Origin: an uncultured Oscillibacter sp.
GTDB lineage: Bacteria; Bacillota; Clostridia; Oscillospirales; Oscillospiraceae
Reading direction: 5' to 3'
NCBI GenBank assembly: GCA_910577405.1
Contig: CAJTMG010000020.1
Coordinates: 4,564-68,563 of the forward strand
DNA length: 64,000 bases
The notes beneath the pieces are model-generated. The model was given only the letters and a program-made list of their open reading frames with translations. It searched no databases and was not told where the DNA came from. This document shows, piece after piece, positions 1-7,113 of this stretch. Numbering within the stretch: the stretch's first letter is position 1; the number at the start of each line of letters is the position of its first letter. A program made the translations under genes and the position numbers.

Positions 1-25
1 TGTTTCTGGCAGCTGCTTCCTGGGG

Positions 26-310
26 CTACACATCCTCACCATCGAAAAGGGATTCCATAAACAGATCATAGACGGCTTCGAGTTCTTCATCAGAATCCAG
101 GGTAGAGAGCAGGTCCTCGCCGTCTTCATGGACGACCTTCAGGATTACAAGGCCGTTATCGGGGTTTTCCTCCTCGTCCTCTGTCTCGGCTGGGAAGAAT
201 GCCTGATAAATCTGCCCGTTATATTCCACGGCGTCCAGGAATTCAAGGACAAGCTCCTGACCGTCTTCATCGGTAACGGTAAGGAAAGTGGGGCCGAAAT
301 CTTCGCTCAT
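26..310 (-). CDS. DUF1292 (YrzB-like) small acidic protein
   Basis: A 94-residue cytoplasmic protein in which about a third of residues are Asp or Glu. I recognise it as DUF1292/YrzB from the N-terminal pattern LTVTDEDGQELVLEFLD followed by an acidic middle and a short amphipathic C-terminus. The family is widespread in Bacillota and its biochemical role is not established. There is no signal peptide or membrane segment. The ATG has a GGAGG ribosome site on the minus strand and a good sigma-A promoter just upstream, so the gene is transcribed divergently from the penicillin-binding protein gene. What lies downstream is outside the window. Confidence 0.8.
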   Translation of the reverse strand: MSEDFGPTFLTVTDEDGQELVLEFLDAVEYNGQIYQAFFPAETEDEEENPDNGLVILKVVHEDGEDLLSTLDSDEELEAVYDLFMESLFDGEDV

Positions 311-347
311 GGGATGGCCTCCTTTACTGACTTACTGACTTGATGTT

Positions 348-376
348 ATTTTACACGACTTTGCCGGGAATTGCAA
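348..376 (-). promoter_or_regulatory. sigma-A promoter of the DUF1292 gene
   Basis: On the minus strand a TTGCAA -35 box (371-376) and a TAAAAT -10 box (348-353) are separated by 17 nt. They lie about 40 nt upstream of the DUF1292 start codon. Confidence 0.6.
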
Positions 377-487
377 GAGTATAATTTGTGAAAAAGCCGG
401 AAAATTGACAGAAGTTTCGGCCGCTATTTTGCCCATATTTCATAAAAGTATGTAAACCGGGAACTTTTTTTCGGAAAAATGCGACAT

Positions 488-515
488 TTTCAATATTGAC
501 AGAGGGTGGTACAAT
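488..515 (+). promoter_or_regulatory. candidate promoter of the PBP gene
   Basis: TTTCAA (488-493), a 16-nt spacer and TACAAT (510-515) form a plausible but imperfect sigma-A promoter. It sits about 87 nt upstream of the GTG start chosen for the penicillin-binding protein, in an AT-rich divergent intergenic region. Confidence 0.4.
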
Positions 516-601
516 AATACATATTGCTGTTGTTTACCGCAAATTTCCTCTTTTCCGTGACGCGGGAAGGGGAGGAGAAAGAAAAAGGAGGTGCCCCGTC
601 A

Positions 602-3292
602 GTGGAAAACGGAAGAAGGGCTCAGGAACCGGCACGCCGGAGAAAGAAGTCTGTTCTGCGCAGGATTCTGGGCGTTTTCCGGGCGATTTTTATCACGCTC
701 TGGACCATCCTGCTCATCGGCGTGCTGTCGGCAGGCGTGGGGCTGTACTACTTCAAGCAGTATGTGGAAGTCACGCTGGCCCCGTCGCTTCAGATCCGGG
801 CGGAGGACTACACCATGAATCAGAGCTCCTTCGTCTACTATCAGGACAAGGAGACAGGGGATTGGAAAGAATTGCAGAACGTCCACGGAGAGGAAAACCG
901 GGTGCTGGTGGACTTTGACCAGATGTCCGATTACCTCTGGCAGGCTGCCGTCGCCATCGAGGACCAGCGGTTTTTCCAGCATGAGGGCGTGGACTGGAGG
1001 CGGACCGCCAAAGCTGTGATGAATATCCTACAGGGTGATAGCTCCATGGGCGGCTCTACCATTACCCAGCAAGTCCTGAAAAATATGACCGAGGACGATA
1101 AGCCTTATATCAATCGAAAGATCCGGGAAATCTTCCGTGCCCTGGAATTTGAGAAAAACTATAAGAAAGAGCAGATTCTGGAACTTTATCTGAATACGAT
1201 CTATCTGGGGAAGAGCTGCTACGGCGTACAGACAGCGGCGCAGTACTATTTCGGCAAGGACGCGAAAGACCTGGACCTGGCAGAATCCGCGTGCCTGATT
1301 GCCATTACCAACAACCCGTCCCTTTTCGGCCCCATGTACGATATCACCTATACCCGAAAGGACGGCAGCACTGTTACGCCCCGGGAACTGAACAAGCAGC
1401 GGCAGATAGCTATCCTGGACAAGATGTGCGATCCGGAGGTCATCAACCCCATCACCGGCAAGCCCTATATCACCGAAGCCGAAGCCGAGGCCGCGAAAGC
1501 AGAAGTCCTCCAGTTCTCCGACGGTTCTACTTCCGCGGACGAAATCGTGGAGAAGGCCACCGGCGAGATTGAAATCAACTCCTGGTTTGTGGACCGCCTG
1601 ATTCAGGAGGTTGCCGCGGATCTGGCGGAGAAAAACGGCATCGAAACCAAAGAGGCCATGAAGCTTATCTATAACAGCGGCTACAAGATTTACACCACCT
1701 TGGACCCGGAGATACAGGCTATCGCGGAATCCGTCTATGAGGACCGGAGCAATCTGGACGTGACCTCCCGCAGCGGGCAGAAGCTCCAATCCGGCATTAC
1801 CATCATCGACCCCTACACCGGCGATATCGTGGCCATGGTAGGCAAAGTAGGGGAGAAGGACCGGAATCAGGGCTGGAACTACGCGGTAGGCAAACGACAG
1901 GTGGGTTCCTCCATGAAGCCTCTGACCGCCTACGCCCCCGCCTTGGACGCCGGAACCATCACGCCCGGCACGGCCTTCGATAACTACCCCGTCCGGATGC
2001 TCAACGGCGCGCCCTGGCCGAAGAATTCCCCCAACACCTATACCGGCTTTACCTCCGTGCGCTATGGCATCCAGCAGTCCATCAACACCATTGCGGTCCA
2101 GGCGCTGGAGTCTGTGGGCGTGGAAGAGGCGTTCCGCTTTGCCACCGAGAACCTCTGCCTCAGTCTGGAACCGGAGGACATGGCCGAGGGCGCGCTGGGC
2201 ATGGGCGGTCTGACCCGGGGCCTGAATACCGTGGAAATGGCGGCCGCTTACGCCTGCTTTGCCAACGGCGGCATCTACTACCAACCCCGGATGTACAAGC
2301 GCGTGACCCGTATCGACGCCACCGGGCAGGAAATCACCGTCCTGGAGCATGAGGGCGAAAGTCATATGGCCATGAAAGAGACCACCGCCTATCTGATGAC
2401 CGATATGCTGAAAAACGCCGTGGACCATGGTACAGGCGGATCGGCGAAGTTCAGCGGCATGACCATTGCGGGAAAGACCGGTACAACGAACAAGAATTAT
2501 GACCGCTACTTTGTCGGTTATACTCCCTATTATGTGGCGGCGGTCTGGACAGGCTACGACACCCCAGAGAAAATCAGCTACAGCGGCAACCCGGCCATTA
2601 CCATGTGGAAAAAAGTCATGCAGCAGGTCCACGCGGATTTGCCGAACAAGGATTTTGACCTGTCCTCCGCCGGGCTGGAAAAAGTGAACCTCTGCGCTGA
2701 CAGTGGAAAGCTCCTCACGTCTGCTTGTTCTGCGGACCTTCGGGGCGGACGTGGAGTATCCTACTTGATTCCCTCTGGTTCCAAGCCTACAGAGAGTTGT
2801 CCCTATCATACCATGGTGAACTACTGTACCGAGGGCCACTGCATGGCTTCGGAGGACTGCCCGGCGGAAAGCGTCACTCAAATCGGCGCGCTGGATTACA
2901 CCCGTGAGAACTACGGTATCGGGCTGCCTGCTGACAACGCCTATACGGTAAACGGCCTCCATTATTCGCTGACGGCTGTCCGGGAGGATGGGACCACCGG
3001 CTGTCCGGCCCACAATGGAATGAAGCCCACGGAGGAGCTGCCCGGCGACCCCAGTGACCCCAACGACCCCAATTATAACCCGGACCTGCCCTATGATCCC
3101 AACGATCCCTTTATTCCCATCCAGCCGGAGCCCTCTGACCCCATGGGAGGGACAACCGCTCCCACGCCGGACCCGACCCCGACGCCCACACCCATTCCGG
3201 AACCGGAAGAGCCGTCGGAACCCGCGGAACCGACGACGCCTCCCAGTACCACAGGCGGCAACTGGTTTGACGATCTGTGGGCCAACCCATAG
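602..3292 (+). CDS. class A penicillin-binding protein (PBP1A type), bifunctional transglycosylase/transpeptidase
   Basis: An 896-residue membrane-anchored peptidoglycan synthase. After a basic cytoplasmic tail there is one transmembrane helix (about residues 22-49). A GT51 glycosyltransferase domain follows, with EDQRFF near residue 119 and GGSTITQQ near 149. The penicillin-binding transpeptidase domain shows SSMKP near 436 (nucleophile Ser), SIN near 492 and KTGTT near 624. The C-terminal ~100 residues are a low-complexity tail rich in Asp-Pro and Pro-Thr, probably threading the cell wall. I chose the GTG start because AAGGAGG lies 10 nt upstream; an in-frame ATG 26 codons earlier lacks a ribosome site. 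A terminator follows directly, so the gene is monocistronic. Confidence 0.93.
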   Translation: MENGRRAQEPARRRKKSVLRRILGVFRAIFITLWTILLIGVLSAGVGLYYFKQYVEVTLAPSLQIRAEDYTMNQSSFVYYQDKETGDWKELQNVHGEENRVLVDFDQMSDYLWQAAVAIEDQRFFQHEGVDWRRTAKAVMNILQGDSSMGGSTITQQVLKNMTEDDKPYINRKIREIFRALEFEKNYKKEQILELYLNTIYLGKSCYGVQTAAQYYFGKDAKDLDLAESACLIAITNNPSLFGPMYDITYTRKDGSTVTPRELNKQRQIAILDKMCDPEVINPITGKPYITEAEAEAAKAEVLQFSDGSTSADEIVEKATGEIEINSWFVDRLIQEVAADLAEKNGIETKEAMKLIYNSGYKIYTTLDPEIQAIAESVYEDRSNLDVTSRSGQKLQSGITIIDPYTGDIVAMVGKVGEKDRNQGWNYAVGKRQVGSSMKPLTAYAPALDAGTITPGTAFDNYPVRMLNGAPWPKNSPNTYTGFTSVRYGIQQSINTIAVQALESVGVEEAFRFATENLCLSLEPEDMAEGALGMGGLTRGLNTVEMAAAYACFANGGIYYQPRMYKRVTRIDATGQEITVLEHEGESHMAMKETTAYLMTDMLKNAVDHGTGGSAKFSGMTIAGKTGTTNKNYDRYFVGYTPYYVAAVWTGYDTPEKISYSGNPAITMWKKVMQQVHADLPNKDFDLSSAGLEKVNLCADSGKLLTSACSADLRGGRGVSYLIPSGSKPTESCPYHTMVNYCTEGHCMASEDCPAESVTQIGALDYTRENYGIGLPADNAYTVNGLHYSLTAVREDGTTGCPAHNGMKPTEELPGDPSDPNDPNYNPDLPYDPNDPFIPIQPEPSDPMGGTTAPTPDPTPTPTPIPEPEEPSEPAEPTTPPSTTGGNWFDDLWANP

Positions 3293-3299
3293 CATTTCT

Positions 3300-3334
3300 G
3301 AGACGCTGCGTTTGATTGCGGCGTCTCTTTTTTT
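3300..3334 (+). terminator. intrinsic terminator of the PBP gene
   Basis: A 10-bp stem, GAGACGCTGC paired with GCGGCGTCTC (one G-U pair), an 8-nt loop and a run of seven T. Confidence 0.9.
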
Positions 3335-3383
3335 GCCGGACAGCCGTCTTCCTTTTCCGACTGCTTTTCCGCCGCGTCCGTCC

Positions 3384-3389
3384 TATAAT
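3384..3389 (+). promoter_or_regulatory. candidate -10 element of the spoIIGA-sigE operon
   Basis: A consensus TATAAT lies 26 nt upstream of the spoIIGA start. No good -35 box is visible at 16-18 nt. That would fit a Spo0A-activated promoter of the spoIIG kind, where the spacing is abnormal, but I could not identify a clear 0A box. Confidence 0.35.
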
Positions 3390-3414
3390 AAAACCTGCGA
3401 GAGGGGGCGCGGTC

Positions 3415-4434
3415 ATGACGGTCATTTATATCGACAGCGTATTCGTCCTGAACGCCCTGATGGATTATCTGCTGCTTCTGGCGGCGGCGCGGCTGGCCGG
3501 ACTTCCTCTGCGGCGGGGACGGTATCTCCTGGGGGCGCTCTTCGGAGGGGCTTACGCGGCGGCGGTCTTTCTGCCGGGGCTGGGATTCCTGGCGGCTATG
3601 CCGGTGAAGCTGGCGGCGGGAGTCCTTCTGGGCCTGATTGCCTACGGCGGAGAGGAAAAGCTGCTGCGGCTCCTGCTGCTGTTCTTCGGCGTCTCCTGCG
3701 GGATGGCGGGCTGCGTGCTGGGACTGGGGCTTCTGTCGGGCAGCGGAGTGCCGGTGGTCAGCGGGGTGTTCTATACCAATGTGGACGCCAAGGTGCTGCT
3801 GATTGCGGCGGCGTCGGCTTACGCGGTGCTGTCGGTGGTCTTCCGGGCTTCGGCGAGGCAGGCGGCGGCGGGACTGCTGCTTCCGGTGAAGGTGTGCCTC
3901 TTTGGACGGGCGGCAGAGTTTACAGCTCTTTGGGACAGCGGCAATGGCCTGCGGGACGGAAACGGGCAGGCGGTGCTGGTGGTGGCTCCCGGGTATCTGG
4001 ACCCGCTGTTTCCTCCTGAGGCCCGGCCGCTTCTGACTCCGGAGGCCCTCCGAAAACCGGAAGTCCTTCTGGAACCCCTGCGTCGTCTGGCGCCGGAACT
4101 GCGGCCCCGCCTGACGCCCTATCAATCTGTAGGCGGAGGCGGTCTCCTGCTGGCGGTCCGGACGGATTGGGCGGAAATCAATGGAACTCGCTGGCCAGGA
4201 CTGACGGCGGCTCTGTCTCCCGCGGCGCTGGGGACAGCCGGGGCGTTATGGGGCGGCGGATTGGGAAAGGATGGTCAACATGGACATCGTGAAAAGGCTA
4301 TGGAGAAAGACGGCGGGACTGCTGGTAAGTCTGGGGCTTCTGCCGGAGGAGAGCGTTCATTACATCGGGGGGAGCGATACTCTGCCGCCGCCTCTGACAC
4401 GGGAGCGGGAAGCCGAATTGCTGGCCCGTACTGA
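3415..4434 (+). CDS. spoIIGA: sporulation sigma-E factor processing peptidase SpoIIGA
   Basis: A membrane aspartic protease that cleaves pro-sigma-E in the mother cell after asymmetric division. The N-terminal ~150 residues form about five hydrophobic helices. The C-terminal half carries the DSGN motif (catalytic Asp near residue 173), followed by a short Tyr/Pro-rich region resembling the family. Identity is supported by the immediately downstream sigE gene. The start ATG follows GAGGGGG. Oddly, the frame continues 155 nt into sigE: the last ~52 residues are Gly/Arg/Ser-rich, look like out-of-frame sigE sequence and have no family counterpart that I recognise. The true protein may be shorter, or there may be a frameshift near 4250. 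Confidence 0.85.
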   Translation: MTVIYIDSVFVLNALMDYLLLLAAARLAGLPLRRGRYLLGALFGGAYAAAVFLPGLGFLAAMPVKLAAGVLLGLIAYGGEEKLLRLLLLFFGVSCGMAGCVLGLGLLSGSGVPVVSGVFYTNVDAKVLLIAAASAYAVLSVVFRASARQAAAGLLLPVKVCLFGRAAEFTALWDSGNGLRDGNGQAVLVVAPGYLDPLFPPEARPLLTPEALRKPEVLLEPLRRLAPELRPRLTPYQSVGGGGLLLAVRTDWAEINGTRWPGLTAALSPAALGTAGALWGGGLGKDGQHGHREKAMEKDGGTAGKSGASAGGERSLHRGERYSAAASDTGAGSRIAGPY

Positions 4435-4990
4435 CGAAGCCGCCCGACAGGAATTGATTGAACATAATTTACGGCTGGTGGTTTACATCGCCCGGCGTTT
4501 TGAGAATACGGGCATCAATATTGAAGACCTGATTTCCATCGGCACCATCGGGCTGATTAAGGCTGTGGGGACCTACCGGCGGGACAAGAACATCAAGCTG
4601 GCGACCTACGCGTCCCGGTGTATTGAGAACGAAATTCTGATGTATCTTCGGAAGAATGCCAATCGAAAAGGGGAGGTATCCTTTGACGAGCCTCTGAACA
4701 CCGACTGGGACGGAAATGAACTCCTGCTCTCCGACGTACTGGGGACGGATGAGGATGTGGTCATGCGGCCCATTGAGGAGGACGTGGACCGGAGTCTGCT
4801 GGCGGCGGCAATCAATATGCTCTCCCCAAGGGAAAAGCAGATCATTACCCTGCGCTTTGGTCTTGGCGGACGGAAGGAGCAGACCCAGAAGGAAGTGGCC
4901 GACCAGCTTGGGATTTCCCAGTCCTACATCTCCCGGCTGGAAAAGCGGATTATCTCCCGGCTGAAAAAAGAGATTCTGCGGATGAGTTGA
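4280..4990 (+). CDS. sigE: RNA polymerase sporulation sigma factor SigE (pro-form)
   Basis: The early mother-cell sigma factor of sporulation, made as an inactive precursor. The protein has a hydrophobic N-terminal pro-sequence, then YIGGSDTLPPPL, region 2 with NLRLVVYIARRFENTG and IEDLISIGTIGLIKAV, a SFDEPLN linker, and region 4 ending in the helix-turn-helix SQSYISRLEKRI. Length (236 residues) and sequence agree closely with Bacillus SigE. SpoIIGA, encoded just upstream, should remove roughly the first 27-29 residues. I prefer the ATG preceded by AAAGGATGG at 5-nt spacing; an in-frame ATG three codons earlier lies inside that ribosome site. Confidence 0.96.
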   Translation: MDIVKRLWRKTAGLLVSLGLLPEESVHYIGGSDTLPPPLTREREAELLARTDEAARQELIEHNLRLVVYIARRFENTGINIEDLISIGTIGLIKAVGTYRRDKNIKLATYASRCIENEILMYLRKNANRKGEVSFDEPLNTDWDGNELLLSDVLGTDEDVVMRPIEEDVDRSLLAAAINMLSPREKQIITLRFGLGGRKEQTQKEVADQLGISQSYISRLEKRIISRLKKEILRMS

Positions 4991-4993
4991 CCC

Positions 4994-5023
4994 TTGACAA
5001 AGAGCGCCGGAATGAGGTATACT
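4994..5023 (+). promoter_or_regulatory. sigma-A promoter of the T-box operon
   Basis: Perfect TTGACA (4994-4999), an 18-nt spacer and TATACT (5018-5023), located immediately before the T-box leader and within 5 nt of the sigE stop codon. Confidence 0.8.
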
Positions 5024-5029
5024 GTCCTG

Positions 5030-5294
5030 GAATCAGAAAACTGCGAGGATGGGAAGCAGTACCCGAAGGGCGGATGCCAAGAGAGGACGCGGCTGCTGGA
5101 AGCGTTCGTGAAGCCGTCGGGGAAGTCGTCCCGGAGCACCGCGCTGAACGGGGAGTAAGCGGCGGCGGAGGTCCCTCCGTTATCGGGGAAGGATGTGTAT
5201 GCGTCCGGCAAGTGCGCGCTTCGGCGTGAATTCAGGTGGTACCGCGGATTGTTTCGTCCGCCCTGAGCTGTTATGGCTTGGGGCGTTTTTCTTT
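5030..5294 (+). promoter_or_regulatory. T-box riboswitch, candidate valine specifier (GUC)
   Basis: A leader RNA that senses uncharged tRNA and controls transcription termination. The T-box core AGGTGGTACCGCGG lies at 5234-5247. It is followed by a terminator stem of 10 bp (5259-5268 with 5276-5285) and a T-run. Upstream are Stem I landmarks: AGAGAGGA near 5082, GCTGGAAG near 5096 and CGGAGC near 5132. A GAAGTC segment at 5123-5128 offers GTC (Val) as specifier, which agrees with valS in the operon. The specifier assignment is inference because I did not fold the leader. Three membrane-protein genes stand between the leader and valS. Confidence 0.88.
5259..5294 (+). terminator. T-box-controlled terminator
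   Basis: CGCCCTGAGC pairs with GCTTGGGGCG (two G-U pairs) around a 7-nt loop and is followed by TTTTTCTTTT. The T-box bulge sequence upstream would pair with the 5' strand in the antiterminator form. Confidence 0.85.
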
Positions 5295-5308
5295 TGGAGG
5301 TGCAGACG

Positions 5309-5845
5309 TTGTTTGAGAACCACAGCACATACGATATGGCCGCAATGCAGGCGTTGGTCCGGGTTTCGGCTCGGAAGATTTTCCGTTGGTGGCGGCTCCG
5401 GCGGGTGGTCCTGACGACTTCCGGCGTTGTGGCTATGGTCTGCGGAGCGCTGCTGCTGGGTGTCTTCCGTTTTCTCGATACCACGGAACGCCTGCTCTGC
5501 GGCATCTCCCTGCTGATTGGGATGATTGCCTTTTTGAAGGGCCTGCTCTTCTATAAATTGATTGCCCAGAAGCTCTGGAGGGACCTCCTGCGGGCAGGGG
5601 ATACCATGGAGCGGCGCTATATTTTCCGGGAGACGGCCTTTCAGGGGATTCGGATCAATTCTGAGACCTGTTACGCTTACGAGGCAATCAGGGCCGCATA
5701 CGAGACGCCAGGCTATTACTTCCTTTTTCTGGACAGCGGAAACAGCGCGCTTCTGGACAAGGGAGGCTTTATCGAAGGCAGCGCGTCAGGCTTCCGGACC
5801 TTTCTGGAGAAAAAGCTGGGCGGTCCGCTGGAGTTTGTAGGGTAG
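5309..5845 (+). CDS. YcxB-like membrane protein, copy 1
   Basis: A 178-residue protein with two adjacent transmembrane helices (about residues 35-85) and a C-terminal cytoplasmic domain of about 90 residues of the YcxB type, in which a tract like YYFLFLDSGNSALLDKGGF precedes a final helix. Function is unknown. It starts with TTG 8 nt after GGAGG, directly downstream of the T-box terminator; an ATG 12 codons earlier lies inside the terminator stem and cannot be used. Two further genes of the same architecture follow, then valS. The three appear to be divergent paralogues. Confidence 0.7.
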   Translation: MFENHSTYDMAAMQALVRVSARKIFRWWRLRRVVLTTSGVVAMVCGALLLGVFRFLDTTERLLCGISLLIGMIAFLKGLLFYKLIAQKLWRDLLRAGDTMERRYIFRETAFQGIRINSETCYAYEAIRAAYETPGYYFLFLDSGNSALLDKGGFIEGSASGFRTFLEKKLGGPLEFVG

Positions 5846-5855
5846 GGAGCCGGAT

Positions 5856-6404
5856 ATGCAATTTGATATTAAATTGGATTACACTATAGACGATTTCCAG
5901 GCGTATTGGCAGGCTTTTCTAAGAAAGAAGACGGAGCCGGAACGGGTTTCAACAAAGCAGATGGCAGGATTGGGCGTTTTCTTTCTCGCCGCTGGAATGC
6001 TGACGTGGGCGGTGATGAAGAGCGTGACCATGACAGTTCTTGAAATCATTCTGGGCGTGATTCTTCTTGTCGGAAGCCGCCGTGCCGCCAAGCCGCAGTC
6101 CCTGTCTTACTCCCGCTGGACCCGGCAGATGTGGAAAAAGCATCAGGCGGCGGGGGAACTGTACAACTGCTGTTTCACCGAAGACGGCGTTTGGATTCAC
6201 GACTGCAAAAGCGACCACCGTTACGATTATGCCGCTCTGGAAGCCCTCTGGGAGGACGAATCGCGCTTTTATTTGGTGCTTTCCACCCGTCTGGGCGCTT
6301 ATGTTCTCCGGAAAAACGCCTTTTCTCAGGGAACTCCGGAGGGTCTTCCGGCATTCTGGCAGTCCATGACGGGAAAGACCGTGCAGAGGGTGAAACAGGT
6401 GTGA
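5856..6404 (+). CDS. YcxB-like membrane protein, copy 2
   Basis: A 182-residue protein with the same plan as its neighbours: an N-terminal beta-like stretch (MQFDIKLDYTIDDF), two transmembrane helices at about residues 37-75, and a YcxB-like C-terminal domain containing RFYLVLSTRLGAYVLRKNAF. The start ATG lies 10 nt after the previous stop, with GGGAGCCGG as ribosome site. The gene is transcribed from the T-box promoter with valS. Function is unknown; a structural or regulatory membrane role is possible but nothing in the sequence shows it. Confidence 0.75.
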   Translation: MQFDIKLDYTIDDFQAYWQAFLRKKTEPERVSTKQMAGLGVFFLAAGMLTWAVMKSVTMTVLEIILGVILLVGSRRAAKPQSLSYSRWTRQMWKKHQAAGELYNCCFTEDGVWIHDCKSDHRYDYAALEALWEDESRFYLVLSTRLGAYVLRKNAFSQGTPEGLPAFWQSMTGKTVQRVKQV

Positions 6405-6449
6405 AAAAGCCGGTAAAGAAAGATTCTGAATGGAAATGGGGTGTTTTAT

Positions 6450-7085
6450 ATGGAATTTGTTTTTCGATTAAGCAATTATGACGCGTCGGACCTGAAGCAA
6501 GAAACGGCGCGGCTTCTTCAGCAGAGAGTAGAAGCCCACAGCCGTCAGACTTTGCCGAAGGTCTGGAAGGTGACGGACAAGCTGAACAGCCGCAAGAAAG
6601 CGTCCCCGGAAGCACTGGCCCGCCGCCGGAGGCTCCGTCGTATTTATGGCGTATTCCTTCTGATTCTGGGCGTGATTGCGCTGGTGCCTGGTCTGATGGA
6701 ACCCCGGATTCCCAGCCTGATTGGAGCGGGGGCAGGTGCCGTGGTGGTAGGCCTGGCGGAGCTTTGGCTTTCCGTAGAGAGGAAGCCGTCCGCGCCGCCG
6801 CTGTATTGCCGTCAGATGGCCGAGGAACTGCTTGCGGGGCGGCAGGCAGTGGATTGGAGCAAGGTTCGGGGAGAGGTGCGCTTTGACGATTCCGGCGCGG
6901 CGCTGATGACCGGAGAAACGCAGGAATTGGCTGACTATCAGGAACTCACCGGCGTGTTTGAGACGGAACGCCTCTGGCTGGTGGTGGATGAGAAGAGCAT
7001 GGCGCTGCTGCTGCAAAAGAAGGATTTGGTCTCAGGAGAGGCGGATGCGTTTCTGCCGTATCTCCAAGGGAAAATCATAAAATAA
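6450..7085 (+). CDS. YcxB-like membrane protein, copy 3
   Basis: A 211-residue protein with N-terminal MEFVFRLSNYDASDL, matching the start of copy 2. A basic linker with RRRRLRR is followed by two transmembrane helices (about residues 68-110). The C-terminal YcxB-like domain contains LWLVVDEKSMALLLQKKDL. I chose the second ATG of the frame because its first residues align with copy 2; the ribosome site (GGGGTG) is weak. It ends 28 nt before valS and should be co-transcribed with it. Function is unknown. Confidence 0.72.
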   Translation: MEFVFRLSNYDASDLKQETARLLQQRVEAHSRQTLPKVWKVTDKLNSRKKASPEALARRRRLRRIYGVFLLILGVIALVPGLMEPRIPSLIGAGAGAVVVGLAELWLSVERKPSAPPLYCRQMAEELLAGRQAVDWSKVRGEVRFDDSGAALMTGETQELADYQELTGVFETERLWLVVDEKSMALLLQKKDLVSGEADAFLPYLQGKIIK

Positions 7086-7113
7086 CAACTTATCATAACG
7101 AAGGAGAGACAAC

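Noticed and set aside
1028..3295. Long open frame antisense to the penicillin-binding protein gene
   Set aside because: Composition is that of a GC-rich shadow frame, it has no ribosome site, and the plus strand has a full set of PBP motifs.
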